Origin: Syntrophomonadaceae bacterium
GTDB taxonomy: Bacteria; Bacillota; Dethiobacteria; DTU022
Assembly: GCA_003564055.1 (NCBI GenBank)
Contig: PWSG01000252.1
Location: forward strand, 1-5,218
DNA length: 5,218 nt
Direction: 5' to 3'
Below the pieces are notes generated by a model that was given only the letters and a program-made list of their open reading frames with translations, ran no database searches and was not told where the DNA came from. Both the position numbers and the translations under genes were made by a program. Positions 1-5,218 of this stretch are shown here, piece after piece (the first letter of the stretch is position 1; each line of letters starts with the position of its first letter).

Positions 1-125
1 ACCAGGACAACGATTCCCAACAACCCGCTTGGATAGTAACCCCACTTCTTGCTGTGCGGCCAAGTGGGCAGAGCGCCCACAACCGCGAGGATCAAGATGA
101 TCAACAGTATCGTTCCAATCGACAT
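1..125 (-). CDS. DUF3309-like small membrane protein (partial, C-terminus outside window)
   Basis: Read leftwards from the ATG at 125-123, this frame stays open to the window edge and gives 41 residues. They begin MSIGTILLIILILAVVGALP, a hydrophobic membrane segment (about residues 3-18). A short polar turn follows with T21-W22-P23, H24-S25-K26-K27 and W28-G29-Y30, then G34 and the start of a second hydrophobic stretch. This layout is that of the DUF3309 family, proteins of about 50 residues common in proteobacteria, so only about ten residues should be missing. An AAGGGAG ribosome-binding site lies 6 bases upstream (plus-strand 132-138), which fixes the start. The role of the family is unknown; an inner-membrane location is inferred from the hydrophobic segments. 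It is transcribed away from the helicase operon and probably belongs to the flanking chromosome rather than to the accessory locus. Confidence 0.82.
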   Translation of the reverse strand, partial: MSIGTILLIILILAVVGALPTWPHSKKWGYYPSGLLGIVVL

Positions 126-131
126 GTTCCG

Positions 132-138
132 CTCCCTT
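132..138 (-). promoter_or_regulatory. Ribosome-binding site of the DUF3309-like gene
   Basis: The minus strand reads AAGGGAG, 6 bases before the ATG at 125-123. This strong match to the anti-Shine-Dalgarno sequence supports translation of the very short ORF, which would otherwise be easy to overlook. Confidence 0.7.
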
Positions 139-175
139 CTGATTACGTGAATCCGTGACTACAGGGACAGACTTA

Positions 176-201
176 CCCATGGACACCGTATCTGCCATGG
201 G
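176..201. repeat. Short inverted repeat (CCCATGG / CCATGGG)
   Basis: CCCATGG at 176-182 and CCATGGG at 195-201 are perfect 7-base inverted copies separated by 12 bases. They lie in the divergent intergenic region, about 50 bases before the DUF3309-like start on one side and about 135 bases before the HTH gene on the other. The pair could form a small hairpin or be a binding site, but no T-run follows, so an intrinsic terminator is not supported. A repeat this short may also be chance. Confidence 0.3.
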
Positions 202-247
202 GTGTTTCCCTACCGGAAGTGACCTGCCAAAGGCCCGGCATGTGCCC

Positions 248-275
248 TTGTGAATATTGGTGAAATATGGATAAT
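248..275 (+). promoter_or_regulatory. Candidate sigma70-type promoter for the HTH-helicase operon
   Basis: TTGTGA at 248-253 (4 of 6 to the -35 consensus) is followed after 16 bases by GATAAT at 270-275 (5 of 6 to the -10 consensus). Transcription would start near 282, leaving a leader of about 55 bases before the HTH gene. The local sequence is clearly more AT-rich than its surroundings. It is the best promoter candidate seen upstream of the rightward genes. It could serve the whole HTH-helicase-DUF4391-methyltransferase run, since no convincing promoter or terminator was found between those genes. The call rests on sequence resemblance only. Confidence 0.45.
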
Positions 276-279
276 ATCC
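269..279. promoter_or_regulatory. Palindrome GGATA-A-TATCC overlapping the -10, possible operator
   Basis: The 11 bases at 269-279 are a perfect inverted repeat (5-base arms around one central base) and cover the proposed -10 hexamer. A protein bound here would block RNA polymerase. The neighbouring HTH protein is an obvious candidate for autoregulation, but nothing in the sequence proves the link. The palindrome is short and AT-rich, so chance is a real alternative. Confidence 0.3.
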
Positions 280-335
280 GCGCACAAATGATTGAATCAG
301 GTTTTTAACTGGCAAGGGGGTTCCTGGAGCAGCCT

Positions 336-524
336 ATGAATGCCAAACATGACGAGATACTGACGATGGATGAGTTGGCGGCGTACCTCAAGATTTCGAA
401 GTCCACGCTCTATAAGCTGGCCGTCGATGGAAAGCTGCCGGGCCAGAAGATCGGCAAGCGCTGGCGGTTCCACAAGGACGCCATCGACGCCTGGGTGACG
501 CACGGTCTTGAGAAGTCGAAATGA
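336..524 (+). CDS. Excisionase/MerR-type helix-turn-helix DNA-binding protein
   Basis: This complete 62-residue protein consists almost entirely of one winged helix-turn-helix of the HTH_17 (excisionase/BldC-like) family. The helix-turn-helix spans about residues 10-31 (T10-M11-D12-E13-L14-A15-A16-Y17-L18, then S21-K22-S23-T24-L25-Y26). The wing follows with G32-K33-L34-P35, K38-I39-G40, R42-W43-R44-F45 and D48-A49-I50-D51-W53. There is no second domain, so it should bind DNA, probably as a dimer or multimer. GGAG at 326-329 lies 6 bases before the ATG and fixes the start. Its stop codon overlaps the ATG at 521 (ATGA), which indicates coupling to the gene that once followed. Small HTH proteins of this family often precede helicase or restriction loci and also act as phage or island excisionases. 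A regulatory role here is inference. Confidence 0.88.
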   Translation: MNAKHDEILTMDELAAYLKISKSTLYKLAVDGKLPGQKIGKRWRFHKDAIDAWVTHGLEKSK

Positions 525-829
525 GCACGGCCTACCACAGCCAGTACGGGGCGCACGCGTTGACCCTTACAAGTTCGATGCGCTCCTGCGCCACCGCGAC
601 ACTGAACGCTATGACGACCGGCTGATTGTCCGGGGTAACCCATTACGCGCCCGCGAATCGCATCGAATCCTATGGCGACAGTGGGAAATACCGGTATGTG
701 CCGTAGGCGAAGCACGTAATCTTGGCCCATTTAATGGATGCAGGAAAACTGCTGTTTGGGAAGGTGGATCGGAAAGAGTGGAAGGGCAACTGGCTGCGCC
801 TGAATGTTCGGGTGTTTATGCAGGATTGA
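521..829 (+). pseudogene. Decayed gene: SNF2-helicase-like N-terminal stump followed by broken coding-like fragments
   Basis: An ATG at 521 overlaps the HTH stop (ATGA) and opens a frame beginning MSTAYHSQYGAHALTL. From memory, this resembles the N-terminus of SNF2-type helicases that follow a small HTH gene in defence-like loci. The frame stops after 34 codons (TGA 623-625). The same frame then continues as SGVTHYAPANRIESYGDSGK and YRYVP (629-703), a TAG (704-706), and a third patch, AKHVILAHLMDAGKLLFGK onwards, ending FMQD at 826 with TGA 827-829. The patches have ordinary protein composition and coding-like third positions but cannot form one protein. Between about 560 and 628 another frame (ARVDPYKFDALL, RHRDTERYDDRL) looks more coding-like, which suggests frameshifts or a deletion junction. 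A full helicase of this kind is about 1000 residues, so most of the gene would be gone. Alternatives are a genuine 34-residue peptide or two unrelated small ORFs. Confidence 0.5.
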
Positions 830-861
830 ATTCGCCATCCAATATAGATTAAAGAATACAC

Positions 862-3800
862 ATGCGATTGATCCAGAATGTCGGGGCGGACAGGGTTGTT
901 GACCAAATACGCAGCACATTGACTGCTGACGGTGCGCAATTGGATGCGATGACCCCGGCGCTGTCGCTGTTCGCCTTCGCGGAATTGATGCGTGACTTCA
1001 GAAGACTCAAGCGATGTCGCCTCGTCTTGCCCTCGCACGATTCGGATGTCGGGTTGACAGGCGTACCCGCTGATCGACCAAGACGCAATCAGCTTCAGAA
1101 TTCCCGGCTTGCACAAGACTTGCTCGACTGGATAAGCGGACAGGCCGAAATCCGGCATTCATCGGCGCCCATTCCCCAAGGGGCACTGATTGTGCGCGAC
1201 GAAACGGCAGCCCCGATGCAGACTCTCATGGGCGCCTTGGCGCTTACCACAGACGGGCTCGGTCTGATTCCCGGCAATGCAATGAGGCTTATTCAGGCAT
1301 CCGAAAGCGCAGGTGAAGCTGCCACATTCGGTCAGTGGTTCGACACGCAATGGGCCTCTCTATCGTCAGATCCCGATTCGCATTCAGGGCTTCTCGATAT
1401 GCTGCGTCTAATTGCCGACCACAAATCAGGGCACGCGGTTTATGCGCAGATATTGTCACAGCTGTTTGAGCGCACTGGGGATGAGCTCGACGAGGACAAA
1501 GTGGTTAATGCCGCCACAGGCATTCGCAACACGGTGGTCTGGCGCAAGCTGTACCGCTTCCAGAGAGATGGCGTTATTGGCGCCATTGACAAACTTAACC
1601 GGTTTGGCGGCTGCATCATTGCCGATAGCGTCGGTCTGGGAAAGACGTTCGAGGCACTGGCCATCATCAAATATCACGAGCTGCGCAATGATCGTGTGCT
1701 GGTGCTGTGCCCCAAGCGGTTGCGTGATAACTGGACCATCTACACCGCTAATGACCGGCGGAATATCCTGGCTACCGACCGGTTCAACTATGATGTGCTG
1801 AACCACACCGATCTTTCCCGCGATGGGGGACTCTCCGGCGATATTGATCTGGCACATGTGAACTGGGGAAATTATGACCTGGTGGTCATTGATGAATCCC
1901 ACAATTTCAGGAACAAACGCACGCCCCGCCTCGGCGGCGAGACACGGTACGACCGATTGATGCGCAAGATCATCCAGGAAGGTGTGAAAACCCGTGTTTT
2001 GATGCTTACCGCCACGCCCGTGAACAATCGGTTAGCCGACCTGCGCAATCAGATCGCCTTCGCCACCGAGGGTGACGACACGGCTCTGGAGGGGCACGGC
2101 ATAGCCAGTATCGATAACACCACACGGCTGGCACAGAAACAGTTCAACCGCTGGCTGGACCTGAAAGAAAACGAGCGTATCCCGACGCAATTGATCGACA
2201 TGCTGGGCTTCGATTACTTCACGCTGCTGGACCTGTTAACGATTGCCCGGTCGAGAAAGCACATCGAGAAATATTACGGTACGGAAGAGACAGGCAGCTT
2301 CCCGGAACGCTTGAAGCCGATCAATATTAAATCCGACGTGGATCGTGCCGGCGAGTTCCAGTCCATTCGGGATATCAATCAGGAAATCAGACGGCTTAAC
2401 CTCGCCGCCTATGCCCCGTTACGGTATGTGCTCCCCAACAGGCAGGAGGCCTATGACAAGAAGTACAGCACGCAGATTCGCGGCGGAGAAGGGTTCTTCC
2501 GCCAAGTAGACCGGGAAGAGAGCCTCATCCACCTTCTGCGTGTAAATGTGCTGAAGCGCATGGAAAGCGCTGTCCCTTCTTTTGTACTGACTATCCAGCG
2601 CCAACTCAGGGATGTGGAAGCGACGCTGAAACATATCGAGCAGCATCCGGACGAGTTGGAGGAGATTGACATCGAAGATGTGGACATTGACGATCCTGCT
2701 TTTGAAAGCCTGTTGGTCGGGCGCAAAGTGAAAGTGCTGCTCCAGGATGTCGACCAGATTCGCTGGAAACAGGATCTGGTCGAGGACCGTAATCGTCTAG
2801 CCACCCTTTACGCCGCCGCCAAGGACGTAAGTGCGGCTCGTGATGCCAAACTGGCCGCTTTACGGGAAGTCATCGAACACAAATGCCGGAATCCAATCAA
2901 TCCCGACAACCGCAAGGTGATCGTCTTTACCGCCTTTGCCGATACGGCCCGCTATCTGTATGAACAATTGGCCCCCTGGGCCAAATCCACCCTTGGCCTC
3001 GATTCCGCGCTGATGACTGGTTCGGGTACAAACCAGACCACCATCAAGGGGCTGCGCAAGGACTTGTCCACGATCCTGACCGCCTTTTCGCCGCGCTCCA
3101 AGGAGCGGCCCACCGAATTTGACGGTGAGGGTGAAATTGATCTGCTGATCGCCACCGACTGCATTTCCGAGGGTCAGAACCTTCAGGATTGCGACTGGCT
3201 GATCAACTACGATATTCACTGGAACCCCGTTCGGATCATTCAGCGTTTCGGACGCATTGACCGTATCGGGTCGCCCAACGACCGCATTCAGTTGGTCAAT
3301 TTCTGGCCTAACATGGAGCTGGAGGAATATATCAAGCTGGAACAACGCGTCAGCGGACGCATGGTCTTGCTGGATATATCCGCCACGGGGGAGGAGAACC
3401 TGATTGAGCAGCAGTCCGGCAACCAGATGAACGACCTCGAATACCGGCGAAAACAACTGTTGAAATTGCAAGATGCCGTCATTGATCTGGAAGACCTTTC
3501 CACCGGCGTTTCCATCACAGATCTGACGCTTACCGATTTCAAGATCGATCTGGCCCACTATCAGAAAGAACATAAGGAATTATTGGAACGCATGCCGCAG
3601 GGATCGTTCGCGGTCCTTACGACCACGGAAGCGGACATCCCCCCCGGAATCATCTTCTGCCTGCAAGCAGAAGGCGCAGCCATTAAGCAGATCGTCGAGC
3701 CCGGATACCCCTTGGACATGCATTTTCTGGTTCATGTTGGAGAGGATGGAGAGGTCGTCCTGCCTTACACGCAGGCCAAACGGATTCTCGACCGACTCAA

Positions 3801-4062
3801 GCGGCTCTGTGTCGGACGCGACATACCCGATGCTGCCGCCTGTAAACAATTTGACCAAATGACGCGGCAGGGCGCAGACATGCGATACGCGCAAGGACTG
3901 CTTGCGGCCTCCATTGCCTCCGTGGCCGGGAAAAGCGAGGAGCGGGCCGTCTCCAGTCTATTCAAGCCAGGCGGAACGCACGCCCTCAAGGGCGAGTTTG
4001 CCGGCATGGACGATTTTGAAGTGGCGGCGTTTGTCGTCGTCTTGCCGGAGGCTAACGGGTGA
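862..4062 (+). CDS. SNF2-family (superfamily 2) helicase/DNA translocase, defence-associated
   Basis: This 1066-residue protein is a complete superfamily 2 ATPase. Lobe 1 has Q232-adjacent sequence of the F-Q-R-D type before Walker A (D255-S-V-G-L-G-K261-T262), the DEAH-type box D344-E345-S346-H347, and motif III T383-A384-T385-P386. Lobe 2 has K685-V-I-V-F-T-A-F, motif V (A764-T-D-C-I-S-E770-G-Q-N) and motif VI (Q794-R-F-G-R798-I-D-R801), with both arginine fingers. The spelling of motifs V and VI is typical of SNF2/RapA-like translocases. Between the lobes lies a long helical insert with an acidic run (about residues 597-611). The first ~210 residues form a separate domain resembling a phospholipase D-like fold without visible HxK catalytic residues; this is inference. 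About 220 residues follow motif VI. The ATG follows directly on an in-frame stop (850-852), so no earlier start is possible. The ribosome site is weak (AAAGA at 851-855). The end overlaps the DUF4391 gene. ATP-dependent DNA translocation in a restriction-like defence complex is the likely role. Confidence 0.9.
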   Translation: MRLIQNVGADRVVDQIRSTLTADGAQLDAMTPALSLFAFAELMRDFRRLKRCRLVLPSHDSDVGLTGVPADRPRRNQLQNSRLAQDLLDWISGQAEIRHSSAPIPQGALIVRDETAAPMQTLMGALALTTDGLGLIPGNAMRLIQASESAGEAATFGQWFDTQWASLSSDPDSHSGLLDMLRLIADHKSGHAVYAQILSQLFERTGDELDEDKVVNAATGIRNTVVWRKLYRFQRDGVIGAIDKLNRFGGCIIADSVGLGKTFEALAIIKYHELRNDRVLVLCPKRLRDNWTIYTANDRRNILATDRFNYDVLNHTDLSRDGGLSGDIDLAHVNWGNYDLVVIDESHNFRNKRTPRLGGETRYDRLMRKIIQEGVKTRVLMLTATPVNNRLADLRNQIAFATEGDDTALEGHGIASIDNTTRLAQKQFNRWLDLKENERIPTQLIDMLGFDYFTLLDLLTIARSRKHIEKYYGTEETGSFPERLKPINIKSDVDRAGEFQSIRDINQEIRRLNLAAYAPLRYVLPNRQEAYDKKYSTQIRGGEGFFRQVDREESLIHLLRVNVLKRMESAVPSFVLTIQRQLRDVEATLKHIEQHPDELEEIDIEDVDIDDPAFESLLVGRKVKVLLQDVDQIRWKQDLVEDRNRLATLYAAAKDVSAARDAKLAALREVIEHKCRNPINPDNRKVIVFTAFADTARYLYEQLAPWAKSTLGLDSALMTGSGTNQTTIKGLRKDLSTILTAFSPRSKERPTEFDGEGEIDLLIATDCISEGQNLQDCDWLINYDIHWNPVRIIQRFGRIDRIGSPNDRIQLVNFWPNMELEEYIKLEQRVSGRMVLLDISATGEENLIEQQSGNQMNDLEYRRKQLLKLQDAVIDLEDLSTGVSITDLTLTDFKIDLAHYQKEHKELLERMPQGSFAVLTTTEADIPPGIIFCLQAEGAAIKQIVEPGYPLDMHFLVHVGEDGEVVLPYTQAKRILDRLKRLCVGRDIPDAAACKQFDQMTRQGADMRYAQGLLAASIASVAGKSEERAVSSLFKPGGTHALKGEFAGMDDFEVAAFVVVLPEANG
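4047..4051 (+). promoter_or_regulatory. Ribosome-binding site selecting the GTG start of the DUF4391 gene
   Basis: GGAGG at 4047-4051, inside the last helicase codons, lies 7 bases before the GTG at 4059-4061. No comparable site precedes the next in-frame ATG, so it decides for the GTG start and for translational coupling through the GTGA overlap with the helicase stop. Confidence 0.7.
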
Positions 4063-4820
4063 TTGACAGCCGCTATGTTGCTATGCTGGCCCTGCCCCCG
4101 CACAGTCGCGTGGACCGGCGGGTGCCGAAAAAGCTGTTGATCGAGCACGGGGCTGCGACGGCGGCGGACAAGCGGTACATCACGGAGGGCATTGACGAGA
4201 TTCGCTGGCTGGCCGCCCTGAAACCGGAAACTACCGGGGTGCAGGCCTTTCGGGATCCGGACCGGGATTATAGCGAAATCGCCGTGCTGAGCATGAACGT
4301 GCGTGCGGGTGCAAAGACGCCACGCTTAATGGAACTGCTGCACCGGGCCATCCCATATCCGGTGGTGTTGTTGACCGGCTTGGGCGAGATGGCTATGCTC
4401 TCGGTTGCGCACAAGCGCCGGGCGCAGAATGAGGCGGATAAGGTGGTTCTGGATGGCGAGTTGCAGTCCGTGACGCTGAACGAGAAGCGGGACGCGGACT
4501 GGATCGGCTCATTTTGCGGGGCACTGGCTTTTGATCGCCAGCCCCGTTCCACCCTGCGGACGGTCTATCAGGGGTGGATGGATGCGCTTACGGCGGCGCA
4601 GGCCGCGCAGTGGACGGGAACGTTTCGCTTGGTTGATGCGGTGACGCAGTCGCAGGAACGACGGGATGCGTTGCGGGTGTGCGATCAGTTGAGAGCGGAA
4701 ATGTCAAAGCTCCGCACGGCGGCGGACAAGGAGCGGCAGATGCCGAAATTGGTTGAATTGAACAATGGTTTGAAGCAGTTGGAAGCGGAGTATGCCGCCA
4801 CCATGGAGAGGTTGAAATGA
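4059..4820 (+). CDS. DUF4391-domain protein, accessory to helicase/methyltransferase locus
   Basis: This complete protein of 253 residues starts at GTG in a GTGA overlap with the helicase stop and ends in an ATGA overlap with the methyltransferase start. From its length, sequence style and exact position between a SNF2 helicase and a type III-like methyltransferase, I assign it to the DUF4391 family, whose function is unknown. Visible features are an N-terminal segment with V-P-K-K-L-L and the pattern I-D-E-I-R-W-L-A-A-L-K-P. A hydrophobic strand region follows around residues 98-118 (I98-P-Y-P-V-V-L-L-T). A W-I-G-S-F stretch comes next, and the C-terminal tail (about 200-253) is charged and strongly helical, probably a coiled coil (…LRAEMSKLRT…LKQLEAEYA…). 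No nuclease, ATPase or membrane motif is evident. The helical tail suggests it binds a partner, most likely the helicase or methyltransferase. It shares the G-ending codon style of the start of the next gene. Confidence 0.8.
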   Translation: MIDSRYVAMLALPPHSRVDRRVPKKLLIEHGAATAADKRYITEGIDEIRWLAALKPETTGVQAFRDPDRDYSEIAVLSMNVRAGAKTPRLMELLHRAIPYPVVLLTGLGEMAMLSVAHKRRAQNEADKVVLDGELQSVTLNEKRDADWIGSFCGALAFDRQPRSTLRTVYQGWMDALTAAQAAQWTGTFRLVDAVTQSQERRDALRVCDQLRAEMSKLRTAADKERQMPKLVELNNGLKQLEAEYAATMERLK

Positions 4821-5218
4821 CGGGGAACAAGATGCAGAAGCTGACACAGACGGATCCAGAGACGAAGTCGCCGGATTTGGTGACGGAGAACGTGGCGCGG
4901 TTGAAAGAGCTGTTTCCCGAGCTGCTGACCGAATCGGCCGACGGCGTTGCGGTGAACGTGGACGTGCTGAAACAGTTGGTCGGCGATAAAACGGTCACCG
5001 ATGCCGACGAAAAGTACGGCCTCAACTGGCACGGCAAACGCCGCGCCCGCCAGCTCGCCCTCACCCCCTCCACCGGTACGCTGCGCCCCTGCCCGGAAGA
5101 CAGCGTGGACTGGGACACCACCCAGAACCTCATGATTGAAGGGGACAACCTGGAGGTCCTGAAACTCCTTCAGAAGTCCTACGCCGGGAAGGTGAAACTC
5201 ATCTACATCGACCCGCCA
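4817..5218 (+). CDS. Type III-like (beta-class) adenine-N6 DNA methyltransferase, N-terminal part
   Basis: The frame is open from ATG 4817 to the window end (134 residues), so the gene is cut at its 3' side. A helical N-terminus with L-K-E-L-F-P-E leads to N71-W72-H-G-K, the segment T-Q-N-L-M-I-E-G-D-N-L-E-V-L-K-L-L (about 102-118), and finally K-L-I-Y-I-D132-P133-P134. The E-G-D-N block and I-Y-I-D-P-P are hallmarks of type III Mod and related beta-class N6-adenine methyltransferases. Motif IV (D-P-P-Y) is the catalytic motif, and the SAM-binding motif I lies later in this class, so its absence here is expected. These enzymes methylate adenine in a short non-palindromic site to protect host DNA; full length is usually about 600 residues or more. 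GAGG at 4808-4811 supports the start. A type III Res subunit would normally follow. Codon use changes sharply near codon 67. Confidence 0.9.
   Translation, partial: MTGNKMQKLTQTDPETKSPDLVTENVARLKELFPELLTESADGVAVNVDVLKQLVGDKTVTDADEKYGLNWHGKRRARQLALTPSTGTLRPCPEDSVDWDTTQNLMIEGDNLEVLKLLQKSYAGKVKLIYIDPP

Noticed and set aside
176..201. Intrinsic terminator
   Set aside because: The inverted repeat has only 7-base arms and is not followed by a run of T on either strand.
521..829. Selenocysteine or stop readthrough across the TGA at 623 and the TAG at 704
   Set aside because: Two different stop codons would have to be read through, and the region also shows frame changes. Gene decay is simpler.
826..850. 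Possible separate promoter just before the helicase (TTGAAT with TATAGA or TAGATT)
   Set aside because: The spacing is 11-13 bases, too short for a sigma70 promoter, and the -10 matches are weak.
508..852. 114-residue plus-strand frame starting with TTG, covering the region between the HTH gene and the helicase
   Set aside because: The start lies inside the HTH gene without a good ribosome site, and only about 560-628 looks coding-like. After about position 720 the sequence looks random in this frame. It is treated as part of the decayed gene instead.
2860..3573. 237-residue open frame on the minus strand inside the helicase gene
   Set aside because: It lies opposite the lobe 2 motifs of an intact helicase, has no recognisable domain, and its composition is what the reverse strand of a coding gene in this codon style produces.
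4588..5148. 186-residue open frame on the minus strand across the DUF4391/methyltransferase junction
   Set aside because: It is rich in S, P and T, as expected of an antisense shadow. It covers two genes supported by family resemblance and ribosome sites.

Overview
The window looks like part of a bacterial chromosome, probably from a proteobacterium. It is moderately GC-rich, with tightly packed genes, canonical Shine-Dalgarno sites, and a small DUF3309-type membrane protein at the left edge. It appears to cover the first half of an accessory nucleic-acid-processing or anti-phage locus. The species cannot be named from the sequence.

Layout: (1) Positions 1-125, minus strand, hold the start of a DUF3309-like small membrane protein, probably ordinary flanking chromosome. 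(2) Positions 126-335 are a divergent intergenic region with a plausible sigma70-type promoter for the rightward genes. A short perfect palindrome overlaps its -10, and there is one small inverted repeat. (3) Positions 336-524 encode a complete 62-residue excisionase/MerR-type helix-turn-helix protein. (4) Positions 521-829 look like a decayed gene. It starts with the ATGA coupling typical of an operon and a sequence like the N-terminus of a SNF2-type helicase. It then breaks down into protein-like patches interrupted by in-frame stops. (5) Positions 862-4062 encode an intact 1066-residue SNF2-family (superfamily 2) helicase with all core motifs. (6) Positions 4059-4820 encode a DUF4391 protein, starting at GTG and overlapping the helicase by 4 bases. 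(7) Positions 4817-5218 encode the first 134 residues of a type III-like (beta-class) adenine-N6 DNA methyltransferase. The window ends just after the D-P-P of its catalytic motif.

The helicase, DUF4391 gene and methyltransferase overlap by 4 bases at each junction and are almost certainly cotranscribed and translationally coupled. The gene order, with an HTH gene in front, suggests a restriction-modification-like defence module. A type III Res-type helicase/nuclease subunit would be expected just past the right edge, but it is not visible here. The methyltransferase would mark host DNA, the SNF2 helicase would be a DNA translocase that senses or remodels foreign DNA, and the DUF4391 protein is an accessory of unknown role. 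The most interesting points are the broken gene between the HTH gene and the helicase, the uncharacterised N-terminal domain of the helicase, the DUF4391 protein, and an abrupt change of codon style inside the methyltransferase gene.
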